Below, piece after piece: positions 22,255 to 33,700 of a DNA stretch of 64,000 nucleotides. The DNA is from Microcebus murinus (lineage: Eukaryota > Chordata > Mammalia > Primates > Cheirogaleidae). Each line of letters begins with the position of its first letter. Within the stretch, counting starts at the first letter, position 1. The stretch is taken from the NCBI RefSeq assembly GCF_040939455.1, contig NC_134107.1, positions 15,191,537 to 15,255,536 of the forward strand. Direction: 5' to 3'. A program made the translations under genes and the position numbers. Below the pieces are notes generated by a model. That model made no database searches. It saw only the letters and a list, made by a program, of their open reading frames with translations, and was not told the DNA's origin.

Positions 22255-24505
22255 TAGCTGTATGATACTTAATCTATCAAATGAAAGCATATTTGTAAGC
22301 AATGAACTCATTTTTTTTTTCTCCCAGTGTCTTGGGAACTGAGGGTACAAGGTGTTACAGTAGCATCTCAAAATCAACAACTTCTCCCAATTTCACCAAA
22401 AAACAAGCCTAACAGATTCCAGAAGAGACATATTATATTCAGAATAAGACAGATTTTAAAAAATTATATTGCTTTTTAAGTAAATCATACATGTCCTAGT
22501 TTCCCACAGCCTTTTGCATCTTGTTTTATAAACAGGAACTTCATGTATTTACTTTCCTTATTAGCTCCTAAACACATTTGATTTTGTCGACTCTAGACCC
22601 AAACTCATTGAGGGGACAGTATTAGGCATTTCAGAAAGGGCAGACAAGAGGGAGAATGCCTTCAAAAAGCAGAGAGGAAAGAGGGGTTCCTGCAGACTAG
22701 AAAGGTGGCTGTGGGTTTTGGGGGCACTGGGCACTTCTGCCTTGCTCCCTGGCAAGTGCCCAAGTGGGATGGAAAGACCTCAGAGGGGATGGTCTTTTAC
22801 ATTTTTATATTCTCACATTGTAAGTCTAGCCCATAGGCATTGTATTCTGATGGGGATAAGACCACCGGGGCTTAGGGACCCCATTTCTGAGGCCGTGGGA
22901 GGAGGGGAGGTGAAGGAATGCTGCCTGAGCAGGAGCTGGGGATAAGGGCAGAAGTTAATTGCCTAATTGGGGGACATCCCAACAATCTAGGAGTGCAGCA
23001 AAGCAGACTCCCACCTTAAAGCCTGAGGGGCCACATGCCTAAAAAGCCATGGAGTGGCTCGATATGAAAGCCACCCACAGCTGTAAAGGAAGATTGCAAA
23101 ACGTCAGCCCGGGAGAAGGGATGCCAGGCTCCAACCTTTAAAAAACACCGGGTTGAGTTTCTTCCCTCCCCTTTCTCAGTAGAGTGCATCAGTTAATGGA
23201 GAGCTAACCTCCCAATAAGAATTACTAATCTCTTTGTTCCCCAATCAAATGGGCCACAGCCACTGAGTTCAGAGATACTATCTGTAGATATCTTAAGGTA
23301 TAGTTGTGCTTAGTAATGAGCTATGCATTCCTGCTTCTATAGATAAAAGAGTAATTAGCTAAGACATCTTGTGGCTATTAGGGGAGACTTGAAACTTCTA
23401 CACATTGAAACCCACAAGCTTTTCACATGAAATTATTGTAATCTATAGCAGTTGCAATGAGAGAGATCACAAGAGAATAAAAACAGGTGCTAGATTTCAG
23501 CCAATACCACCTGGCTCACGGGAATGCTGGTGTTCCCCCGACCTCCCCGCACCCTTTCACCTTACTTTTTGTGTCTGTGCCTTTGTCTTTCCCATCTCTT
23601 GCAGCACACACTGCCTGGGGACCTGGTTATATCGGGGGCATCATGAACCCCCAATAGTATTCTTGCAATTTTAAAAATTTCCTGTATTCCATGTGTACTA
23701 TGGAAGCAATAAGTATATAGGATACATAGGGTCTATTGGAACTGGGACAATGAGTTTCAAAGTAGTAACTGGTGTGGGCCTAGTCACTGATGACAGAATT
23801 GTCTCTCCAATGACTTGGCACTCTTTAAGTCCCCAGGATCTGTGTGTATGTGGGCATAAATTTGTATGTATGTGTGTGTTGGGTAGGTATGGTGCTGAAT
23901 GGGCAAGAATGATTGCATCAGTTGGATTCTCAAAAAGAGAATTTGATTAAAAATTATAAATGCATATTTCCTGAACACCTGAGTTTGTGGACTGAAAATT
24001 AAACACATTATACAAGCACCTTAGAAACATTTGCTGATCAGCTGAAGCAAAATGTGGGAATTATTAGTATTCTTCAGAATAAGTTGAATATAGGTGGTGG
24101 TCATTCAGGAGCTACAGGCCAACTCAGGTAGGGACCTTACCTTGGTCAATCAATCATGGGAAACTGAGAAAGCTAATCCTTACTGCAAAGGCAATGGCAG
24201 CAAGGGGCATAGAGCTAGTCTCTCCAGCTCTATACCTAATTAGTCTACTATTTATAAACTCTCCACTCACCTCCAGGTGGAGAGTCCAGGCTCCCATTTA
24301 TGCTTTTAAAAATAATTTATTGAATGCCTACTAGAAGCAAGCTTTTGTGCTGAATTCTATGGAAGACACAAATGTAACACAGTCTGGATTATTCACAAGA
24401 AGGTGAGAACTGCAGCTGTGTGTTGTGGTTTCAAAAAATGAAGGAAGTTGGGGAGAGATCTCTAGAAATAGCTAGTACAGAATTTTTGAGACAGGAAGAG
24501 TAAAA
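22255..24505. other. intergenic stretch without recognised features
   Basis: Between MS4A5 and the ERV fragment. Small frames here (75-89 codons) show no family motif, and I recognise no repeat with confidence. Confidence 0.5.
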
Positions 24506-24516
24506 CACAGAAGCCA

Positions 24517-24816
24517 GGCTGGGCACAGTGGCTCACACCTGTAATCCTAGCACTCTGGGAGGCCGAGGTAGGAGGATCACTTGAGCTCAGGAGTTTGAGA
24601 TCAGCCTGAGCAAAAGTGAGACCTCCATCTCTAATAAAAATAGTAAAAATTAGCTGGATGTAGTGGTGCATGCTTGTAGTCCCAGCTGTTTGGGAGGCTG
24701 AAACAGGAGGATCTCTTGAGCCCAGGAATTTGAGGTTGCTGTGAGCTAGGCTGACACCACAGCACTATAACCCGGGCGCCAGAGTGAGATTCTGTCTCAA
24801 GAAAAAACAAAAAAAC
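24517..24816 (+). mobile_element. Alu, sense orientation
   Basis: Starts GGCTGGGCACAGTGGCTCAC and ends with an A/C-rich tail. It lacks the GGCCAACTAA insert, so it is an older subfamily than the other two. Target duplication CAGAAGCCA at 24508-24516 and 24817-24825. Confidence 0.92.
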
Positions 24817-24927
24817 CAGAAGCCAATGGACAGTATAAAAATTGCAGAAAGAAGGGATGGTTAACAACTCCAAATGTGTTAGAGAGATCAAAGAGAAAGA
24901 GTTTGGGACAAAGGGCATCGCCTGATA

Positions 24928-25410
24928 GTGCCAGAGACCTTAGGACGCCACCTGTTGGAGCACCTACACCAGACCACGCATTTAGGGAAGAGAAAGATGC
25001 TGCAACTCCTGGACACTGCTCAACTAGGGTTCAAGTCACAAGGATGGGTTGCAGATGACATCGTCAGAAGCTGCCGAGCCAGTCAGGTTATGCAGTCGGG
25101 GAGGACCAGAGGGACCCACGCAGGTACGAGGGAAAGGGGGAGGCAGCCAGGACTATTTTGGGAAGTAGATTTCACAGAGGTCAAGCCTGGAAAATACGGG
25201 TACCGATATTTACTGGTCATGATAGATACGTTTTCCGAATGGGTAAAAGCCTTCCCTACGAAAGGAGAAACAGCTTTGACAGTAGCTAAGAAAATATTAG
25301 AAGAAATAGTCCCCAGGTATGGACTGCTGGAAGGGATAGGATCAGATAAAGGACCTGCGTTTGTCAGTCAGGTTAGTCCAGGGCTGGCCCAGCCTATGGG
25401 GATAGATTAG
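24928..25410 (+). pseudogene. ERV integrase, N-terminal zinc-binding and catalytic core part
   Basis: A 160-codon open frame. His residues near 14 and 18 (HLHQTTH) look like the integrase zinc-binding module; the Cys pair is damaged (one Cys reads Ser in SCRASQ). The core has DFTEV and DTFSEWVKAFP, typical of gammaretroviral integrase, and an IGSDKGPAF stretch holding the second catalytic Asp. The frame then ends at a TAG. The third catalytic residue falls in the disrupted stretch after 25410. Confidence 0.85.
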
Positions 25411-26052
25411 AAATTACATTGTGCATATAATCCCCAGAGCTCTGGGCAGGTAGAGCGAATGAATAGAACAATAAAGGAGACCCTGACTAAATTGGCCCTG
25501 GAGACTGGTGGAGACTGGATGACCCTCCTTCCCTTCGCCCTGTTCTGAACCCGGAACACCCCTTATCACTTGGGTTTAACCCCTTTTGAAATCATGTTTG
25601 GCACACCCCCTCCTGTAGTTCCTAGGATGAGCCCTGAGGCTCTTCTGGGACATCCCAAAGAAGTGTTACAAGCGGTGCAGGCTCTGCAACGCGTCCACAG
25701 TCAAGTATGGCCGGCCCTCCGTGCTATCTACTGGCCTGAGGAGGAGGGTGCCGGACACCCGTTTCACCCACACCAGCCGGGAGACTGGGTGTGGGTGAAA
25801 CGGCATAACAGCAGAACCCTCGAGCCGAGGTGGGAGGGCCCCTATCAAATCATTCTTGTTACTCCCACTGCTCTTAAGGTTGATGGAATAGCGACCTGGA
25901 TACACCACTCCCATGTGAGACCTGCTAATAAAAAGGACCAGGAGTGGTGCCAGGACCAGTGGAAAGCAACTGCAGACCCGAAGATTCCATTAAGAACCAG
26001 ACTGACCCGCGTGACCGCCACAGACCAGAGCCCCTACGAGAAGAGGAACTAG
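25411..26052 (+). pseudogene. ERV integrase, C-terminal part
   Basis: A broken segment with stops (25411-25560) is followed by a 160-codon open frame starting GLTPFEIMFGTPPP. It runs through a basic, Trp-rich DNA-binding region (PGDWVWVKRH, LEPRWEGPY) and ends just past IHHSHVRPA. This arrangement is typical of the gammaretroviral pol end. The frame overlaps the presumed env start. Confidence 0.85.
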
Positions 26053-27580
26053 ATGGGACTGTTGGCACAAATTGTCATCGGGCTGCTGATTGTTCTCCTG
26101 GGACTTGGACTAGGAGTAGTGGCACCGCAGAACTGGACTAAATTGCAAAAATGCGTCTTGGTAACTTTTTATGTTTGCTATACGGGTGGTGTATTGGCCT
26201 ATTGTTCTTGGGAGGGAGTTTTCCAACCATAGCTGCCCCAAATCCTCATGAGCCTCGTAATCTGACATGAGAAATTACCAACCTAGAAACTCATGAGGTT
26301 TGGAACACGACCTCAGGGACGGCACCGCTTAACTCCTGGTGGCCAGACTTATATTTCAATCTAGACAAAGTAAGTGATCTAGAGGAAACACCAAAGGAAG
26401 GGAGAAAACAACAGAGGTGAGTGTCCATAAGTAGAAATGAGTTTTTGGTTTTTTTTTGCATGCCTGGGGTTCTGACCCCCTACAGAGAACTGCTCAAACC
26501 CCAACGCCACAGGGGCCTGTTAGTTGTGCTATGATATAAGGTCCCCTTTCTATGAGGCAGTAGGAATAGCCACTTATTTTAACCTCTCTTCAGAAGACTC
26601 CCCTAAATCATGCCAATGGGACCGTAAGGGCCCTGGACTCACCCTTCAGTCAGTTCTTGGCAAAGGCACCTGCTTAGGGCCAGTGCCCCCCCCACCCCAG
26701 CTGCACACAGCTCTGTGCCGGGGGCAACAGAACACTAAATCGAACTGAGGGGACAAAGTGGATCATTCCTGGGCCAAGTAGATGGTAGATTTGCTCCAGA
26801 ACCGGTTTAACTCCTTGCCTTTGTCTGTTTTCAATGGGTCTGAAGAATACTGATTATGGTGTTAGTGTTCCCAAAAATAATATACCACACTAAAGAGACA
26901 ATGTATGAGGGCATAGTAGGGCAAAGAGTCACCAACCTAATTTTTAAAAGAAGAGAGAGCCTTTTACAGCCATAACCCTGGCTACTCTTTTAGAGCGATA
27001 GGGACAGAAACTGGTATCTCCTCCCTGGCAATGCAACAAAGAGGGTTTCATAGCCTGAGGGCCGCCATAGATGAAGATATAGCGAGAATAGAAGAGTCAA
27101 TCTCGCACCTAGAAAAGTCTCTGACCTCCTTGTCCGAGGTAGTGCTCCAGAACCAGAGGGGGTTAGATCTAGTGTTCCTCCAGCAAGGAGGACTGTGTGC
27201 TGCCCTCAGAGAAAAATGTTGTTTCTATGCAGACCACACGAGAGTTGTCAGAGAATCTATGGCTAAGGTCAAGGAAGGGCTCGCTCGCCGTAAACGAGAA
27301 TATGAGCAGCAGGCCGGTTAGTTTGAGTCTTGGTTCAACAGCTCCCCCTGGTTTACAACTCTAATATCCACTCTGCTAGGCCCACTCATTGTACTACTCC
27401 TCACTTTCGTGCCATGTGTGGTTAATAGACTAGTGACATTTGCAAAGGAACGGATAAGTACTGTTCAGCTGCTGGTGTTGCAACAACGATATCAACAGCT
27501 ACGATCAAGTACTATAGAACAGAAACATCTAAAGAACCCTGAAGATGAACATGAGTATTCGTCCACCACCTAAAGAAAAA
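26053..27580 (+). pseudogene. ERV envelope remnant
   Basis: The surface-subunit part (about 26053-26990) is broken by several stops and has no long frame. A 96-codon open stretch (27031-27321) holds the ectodomain of the transmembrane subunit, with heptad-like residues and a CAALREKCC motif, the CX6CC pattern of gammaretrovirus-type envelopes. A TAG follows at about 27319, before a hydrophobic membrane-span-like stretch (27350-27440). The gene is non-functional as it stands. Confidence 0.8.
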
Positions 27581-27589
27581 GGGGGGAAT

Positions 27590-28023
27590 GTAGGGCAGAG
27601 GAAGGGCAGAGGAATTTGTAGGGCAGAGGAAGGGCAGAGGAATTTTTCCAATTGTCGGGAATTTACTTGGGAGGGGCAATGAGCTAACCACAAACTTTTG
27701 CTTCTGGTCATTGCTTGCTTGCTACACCCCTGTAAGGGGAATTATGGGATGAGGTCATTGAAGCACGGGCGACTGGCCCATCAGGCAACTGAGGGCAACC
27801 AACCCGCCAATTATTTCAAGAGGCAATAATGGGCAACCAATCATTTTAAAGGTCAGCGCATGATCCACACGTGATCAGCTTGTGCGCAGCTTGTGCACCA
27901 TGGGAATAAAAGGCATGCCATTGTTCCGGTCGGGGTCCTTGCCTGTGAGAGTGGCCACTGCGTTGGTGCTCTAGGGCTTGGACCCTGGCTAGCCAGAAAA
28001 TAAACCTCCTCTTGTGTGATTGC
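27590..28023 (+). repeat. ERV 3' LTR, U3 and part of R only
   Basis: Starts TGTAGGGCAGAGG right after a polypurine tract and ends at the poly(A) junction. A small tandem copy of the first 28 or so bases occurs at its start (27590-27645). TATA-like and AATAAA signals are in the expected order. The U5 part and terminal CA are absent, as expected for an RNA-derived copy. Confidence 0.7.
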
Positions 28024-28728
28024 AAAAAAAAAAAAAAAAAAAAAAAGAGAGAAAGAGGATTGAAAAAATGTGATTAGCTTAGAAGATGGAGGGCCACTGA
28101 CAGCTTTTGATAACACAGTTTTCTTTGACCACAGAGGATGAAATTATATGTCATAAGGGTTGAGAAATTAGAAGCAGTGAGTACAGTCATACACAAAGGG
28201 ACTGAAGCTTCACTCAATACATTATAGTTTGTTATATTTTTCCGTATGACATCTGCATCTCTGCCCTTCCCTGACTCCTACTTTTCTACCTATAGGTGTG
28301 TTCTATTCTCCCCCTAACCATCCATCATATTCTGTACTCATTGCCACATTCTTCCTCATTAATAGTTAAACAAACTTGGTATGGATAACCTCAACGTAGA
28401 CTTGGAGAAAGACAATAAAAGGGAAGATTGGAAACAGCAAAACAGGAGAGTGGTGGGGCCTATTTTTGTTCCTTGCTGACTCTCTTGGTTCATGAGCCCT
28501 CAGAGAGCTGCATAGACTTCTCCACAACTAACTTTCTGAACTCCTATTATGCATAAAGGATGAGGCAAAAAATATTAGCACCATAGAAGAGTAGCTCCAC
28601 TCAATATTAAGTCGTAAAATAAATTGGTGATTATAAATTGAAACACTGACTTGGATGACGAGTTTACACCTGAATTATTCCTTCACCAGCAGAAAGTGCT
28701 ATAGCGTTAACCTTTGGTTTGTTGTCAT

Positions 28729-28734
28729 TTTATT
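28729..28734 (-). terminator. candidate MS4A14 poly(A) signal
   Basis: AATAAA on the minus strand about 165 bases after the MS4A14 stop codon. No other canonical hexamer was noticed closer. No transcript evidence is available. Confidence 0.4.
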
Positions 28735-28897
28735 TTAACCGGGGGCAAATTCTTTGAGTGTTCTGTATGCCCTTCATGTTTTGGTGAGTGAATTAGGTAG
28801 CAACCACAGTTTAGAACACAGGTTGGAGGATACTATGTTTTCCCCTAATTTGGTTCCATTATTGGGGACAGGGTGGTATTTGGGTAGTTTCCACATG

Positions 28898-30724
28898 TTA
28901 GTCAGAGTCTTCACATTGTTGATCTTTTGCGTAACATGAACTAGAAGTTAAATTCAGATCTTCTTTGTATGAAGTTGAGGAAACTGATATGTTTCGTTGC
29001 ACATCTTGTTCTGAAACTATGTTGGATAAGGAGCCTACACATGCGTCTTGCACTGAGCTTTGGCCAGAACACCGCAAATCTGGCCTCGTGTCTTCTGATT
29101 GCAGCTCCCTCTGAGTTTGGTCTATGCTTTCCGTGTCCTCTGGTGTGATGTCTCTTATTTGCATACAGTCCACTTGCATGTCTTGTTCTTGTATAACTGT
29201 ACATTCAAAGTCTTTTTGATCCTTATCTTGACACTCACTATCTTTAAATAGAGCGTCTTGTAATTGCCAATCTAAGTTATGTTGGGCTGCATTTTGGGGA
29301 GGTTGCCAGTCTTGTTGCTGCTGGATTTGGTATTCCTGATCTTGGCATAGCTGATTTGGAGCTTTCTTCATTTGAGTTCTCTGTCCTTTGACTTGAAAAT
29401 TTTGGGATTGTCCCTTTGGGGATTTTACCTCTTGGGCCTGCTGGTCATTGGGTTGCTGATCTTGGTTTTGTTTCTTTGGGCTTTCCTGTTTTTCAGCCCG
29501 GTGGTCCTTCTTTTGCCCATCTTTGAACTGACTGATTGGAGCTTGCTTTCCTTTGGCCTGGTGGACATCAGTGTGCTGCTGATCTGGCAGTTTCTCTGGA
29601 GTTTGAGAAGATTGAATTCGCTTATCAAGGGATTGCTTCTTTTGGGATAGCAAGTGTCTGATTTGCTTCTCTAGGGCTTTCCATTTTGAAGATTGCCAGC
29701 TTTTGGGGTGCTGGTCTAAGGACCTCCTTCTTGAGGAGTGGTAGCGTTTGGTTTGCTGGTCCAGGGAATATCGTCTTGAGGATTTCTTTCTGTGGAGTTC
29801 CTCTGCAGAGTCCCACTTTTTGGTCTCTTCCATGACTTCTGATCGAATGTCTTCGTATGGTATTTGTAAAAGTTCTGGGTTTTGACGTTGAATGTTTTGT
29901 GGTTGAAGACCTGGGGGTTGCTGAAGTAGGGATTTCACATTAGGGAACCGCTTAGTATTGGGTGTTGAGACTTCAGGTAGCATGACTTTTGACAATGCTT
30001 CGGATAGCGTGTCTTGGGAGCGCTTACCTTGAGATGGTGTGTCTTGGGATAGTGCGTCTTGGAAAGGCGTGTTTTGGGATGATGTGTCTAGGGATGGAAT
30101 GTATTGGTAGGGCATATCTTCACCTGTCAGGTCAAAAGACTGTACACCATGGATTGATGGGGATTTAGATAGCATGTTTTGCACTGGCAGGGTTTGTACT
30201 GGCGGGGCTTGGGATGGCAAGTCTTCAGGTGATAATTCTTGGCGTTTTAGTACAGAATGGGATGGCAAAAATTGGAATGGCAAATCTTGGTCCTGTGCCA
30301 ATTGGCTTTTCATTTTGGGACGTTGAACAGTAGCAGGCTGTAGGTCTTCACCTTTTAGTTCTTCAAACGTAGAGTCTTCCAGAATGTGCATAATATGTTC
30401 TGAGGGCTTTCTTTTTAAAATTGGAGGCAAAAATTCTTCATATGAAGTTGGAAAGATACTTTCCTGTTGTTCACCTGGCATAGATGCAGAAGCTGTGTAG
30501 TAAATACTTTTATTACATGGTCGTGACCTGCGTTGGGAGGCTAAAGGACTTCTTGTGATTCTTAACTTGAAGAAAGCATAGCCTCCAAAGAAAACGGGCT
30601 GTAGGTTCATTATTGGGTCATCACCAGAAGACTCTTCTTGAAGCTCAAATTGTAACAGAGCATTTTGTCCTGGGCCAGGTTGTTCAGAATTTTGAGGAAT
30701 ATCCGAAGGCAAGAAAAACACAAT
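28898..30724 (-). CDS. MS4A14: MS4A14 coding exon 6 (long hydrophilic repeat tail)
   Basis: 608 codons open from the acceptor GTTTTATAG to the TAA stop at 28898. The exon starts IVFFLPSDIPQN. Its first 150 residues include PVFFGGYAFFKL, conserved with human. The middle has Ser-Gln-Asp repeats (SQNTPFQDALSQDTPSQGKR) and RRxSLDQ-type repeats. The C-terminal third is Gln/Lys-rich, with QQ and KKQ runs. It is the longest uninterrupted frame in the window and clearly under coding constraint, because simple repeats here would otherwise break the frame. Confidence 0.95.
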   Translation of the reverse strand: MVFFLPSDIPQNSEQPGPGQNALLQFELQEESSGDDPIMNLQPVFFGGYAFFKLRITRSPLASQRRSRPCNKSIYYTASASMPGEQQESIFPTSYEEFLPPILKRKPSEHIMHILEDSTFEELKGEDLQPATVQRPKMKSQLAQDQDLPFQFLPSHSVLKRQELSPEDLPSQAPPVQTLPVQNMLSKSPSIHGVQSFDLTGEDMPYQYIPSLDTSSQNTPFQDALSQDTPSQGKRSQDTLSEALSKVMLPEVSTPNTKRFPNVKSLLQQPPGLQPQNIQRQNPELLQIPYEDIRSEVMEETKKWDSAEELHRKKSSRRYSLDQQTKRYHSSRRRSLDQHPKSWQSSKWKALEKQIRHLLSQKKQSLDKRIQSSQTPEKLPDQQHTDVHQAKGKQAPISQFKDGQKKDHRAEKQESPKKQNQDQQPNDQQAQEVKSPKGQSQNFQVKGQRTQMKKAPNQLCQDQEYQIQQQQDWQPPQNAAQHNLDWQLQDALFKDSECQDKDQKDFECTVIQEQDMQVDCMQIRDITPEDTESIDQTQRELQSEDTRPDLRCSGQSSVQDACVGSLSNIVSEQDVQRNISVSSTSYKEDLNLTSSSCYAKDQQCEDSD

Positions 30725-33700
30725 CTATAAAACCAAGACGTGGGGAGGAATTAATATGACAGAATCATCTTTGATTTATTTATTTATTTTTTTTGCATTT
30801 CCAAATTATTTTTCATCCCTTACTTAAGAGAGTAGATAGGAAATAACATCTAGATGAGAAATCAGAAAACAAATACCATTCCTGCCTTCCCCATCAACTC
30901 ACTGGTATTATTTTGGATATAATTGCATGTGTATGAAATTTGGGAAACTCAGAAGTAATCTAGGCAATAAGGACATTGACTGCAAAAGAGTCCTGTGAAC
31001 CTTTTTGGGTGATAGAAATGAACTGTATCTTGACTGTGATGGTGGCTAAACAGATATCTACAATTGGTCCAACTCATTGAATGGGACACTTAAAATGGAT
31101 GAATTTTATTGTTTGTAAATTTTACTTCTGTAAAACTGATATAAAAAAAAGAAAAAAAAATTACCAATCACTGTGCCCAGACTGATTTTTGGGATTTAGA
31201 GAACACGTTCTGGAGACATACTACCTGAGTCAGAAACCTGATGTTATGAGTGATGCTTAAGAGGTTATTTAACCTCTTTGTGCTTTAGTTCCTTTGTATG
31301 CAAAATAAAGGTGTTATCATAGTTTTGTTAAGATTAAGTCCATGCTCATTGATTATAATAATGACTGACATAGTCAGTATTCAGTAAATATAAACTATAT
31401 AATTATAGACAATATTTAGTATTGCTGTTAATATTTTTTTCTCTACTTCCTCTCTGGTATTGTTTCACAGAGGAAATTGTTTCACACCCCTTTATGACCC
31501 AGGAATAGAATCCCCACATCACAGCAACTTGGGTTCTCATTAAGTCTGATACTTTATGTATGTGGCAGGGCAATAAGGATTTATGTTTGAACAGGCATGA
31601 CTGAGGATAGCAGATAGGGCAAGAAAGGAAAGCATTGTTACCTCAAAGGGTGGGGCCATTTTAAATGATGATGGACCTTCCTAAATATAGAGGTTTCGGT
31701 TCAGCATCTGAGCACACTTCTCTGCCCAATAATGCACCAGAAGTCACCCTGAAGTGTCCCAATAGCAGCTCAGTCTTATAACAACATTGAACGCACCTCG
31801 TCTGAATGTATCCAGCACTTGTTTCTAAAGGTTGCAATGGTCACAGAGATGCTGAGCTCTGCTATACTGATGATCAGTAAGACTGACAAGATTCCCTGCA
31901 AATAATGAGGAGAAGTAAATGACATGAAAGCTGTATTGTTTTAAAGATAAGCTGCGCAATTTTCATCTCATGTCTTTCTGATAAGGCAGGGATAAGAAAC
32001 TTCAGTGTCTGTGGGAGCCAGTCAACTGTCCCGAGTGAAACAGGAAGGCAGAGAGTAGTGAGTCACACTACTCACAGGAGACGTCAGTTACTAGTTCCAG
32101 CCAACTGTTACCATGTGGGAATATGGGGACCGTGGTGCCTCTTTTGTTTTTTCTTGTTTTCCTTAGGAAGCTGGTTATACATATTTTTGAGTTGAAATTG
32201 TTCAGTTATTTATTCACCTGTGTGAGCCAAATAGAACATTACCTACAGGCTGGATCTAGCCCACAGATTGCCATTTTGCACGTTCTGCTTTAAGGTAATG
32301 TTTAGATTGAGAAGCTGCGTGGTATCGCATAATATCCAAAAAGCTTAAAATCTGAGACAGAGAGAGCTGGGTACAATTGCGTCCAAGGTCACACTTAATC
32401 TTAGAAAAGTGGCTGATCTCTCTGAATCTTGGTTTCCCTGAAATACATCCTGAAGGCTTAGATAGTCACCATTTGTTGGTAAAACTTAAATGTCTGAAGA
32501 CCCTACTGTGTGCAATTTACTGGCTGCAGCCATTGAGCAAGGTAGGGCTGGTCTTGGTTTTTGTGGAACTTACATCATAGTAAGGGAGGCAGACAGTAAC
32601 AAATGATTAGGTATTTACTTAACTAAGTTGTGATAAGTGCTGTGAAGAAGGACCAGGAGCTATGCACTACCATGATGAGCGATCTAACCAGATCTGGAAG
32701 GAATTCCTTAAAGAAGTGATGTTTGAGTTGAGGTTTAAGTGTAAGGATGAGTTAATTGTAGAGGTAGAAAAGGGTGAGCACTTGGTCAGGGGACCTTTCA
32801 AAGCAGGAAGAGGCTGGTCTTGTGGCCCTGGGTGGTGGGCGCTGAACACATTAGGGGATTCCATGAAGTGGCTGGAATGTGGAGTGAGAAGGATAAAGTC
32901 CTGGGGATAATGTCAGAAAGGGTAGATGGGATAAGTGTTATAGGGCTTTGTAAGCCTGTTAAGATTTGGGTCTTATTCCTTTGTTTACCAGGAAGCCAAT
33001 AAGTAATGTGCTCAGATGGGCATTTTTAAATGATGACTCTGGTCACAGTGTAGACAATAGTTTGTTCTTTGGGACAGGGGTGAGTCCAAGAGACATCTAA
33101 AGCCCCTGGTTCTGGATTTATTTATTTATTTAGCTTATGATGTTTGGGTTACAGCAAGAAATCATGAAGTTATACAAGTGACTTAGGAACAAATTGTCCA
33201 TGATTCTGTATGTAGGTAACTAATCCTGCAGTACCCATCCATGGAGGGCAGGAGATAGATAGATGTAGAGAATTAACCCTTTTAGGATACAATTGGGACA
33301 GCAGTAGGCTCCCGCCCATTGGGAAAAAGGGCAAGAATTATAATGTTGTATGATGTTCTTGGCCCAATGAGGACAGGATTTTTTCCCTTATATTGTATTC
33401 TGGCTTTCCTTAGTAACATATTATGAGTCTAATTTTGGAATTTATCTCAGAACACATGAGAGGGTCCCCAGGGCCACTTCAATGGGTGATTGTGAGGATT
33501 GAATACAATCTTGTGTTCAGTAACTCATAATTCCTTTTCCTTTCTTTCTTTATTGAGGGAGACACTTTCCCATGATTCTACTTCACTTCTTGTCCTAACA
33601 GATTCAATATCCTTAAAACTCTAGGACCCAAGCCTTCAAGATACAGCTGGCAGAAACAGAATGAAACCCCAGGACTTATGGAACTAGAGGGAAAGGCCTA

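Larger units (their letters stand above)
24902..28047 (+). mobile_element. gammaretrovirus-like ERV fragment, poly(A)-tailed processed retrocopy
   Basis: An old endogenous copy, defective. Order: end of integrase, an env remnant, a 3' LTR lacking its last part, then a 23-base poly(A) tract (28024-28046). The LTR starts TGTAGGGC near 27590, just after a polypurine tract (AAAGGGGGGAA). It has a TATA-like ATAAAAGG near 27907 and AATAAA at 27999-28004. The poly(A) begins about 20 bases after AATAAA, where a transcript would end. A 10-base direct repeat AGAGAAAGAG flanks it (24892-24901 and 28048-28057). There is no 5' LTR, gag or protease. These features fit L1-mediated retrotransposition of a viral transcript rather than proviral integration. 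The sense strand is opposite to the MS4A genes. Confidence 0.8.

Noticed and set aside
24902..28023. Complete provirus or functional viral gene
   Set aside because: No 5' LTR, gag or protease; pol and env are broken by several stops, and the LTR is incomplete.
28898..30721. Stand-alone intronless gene starting at GTG
   Set aside because: The frame is continuous with a splice acceptor and matches the MS4A14 last exon.
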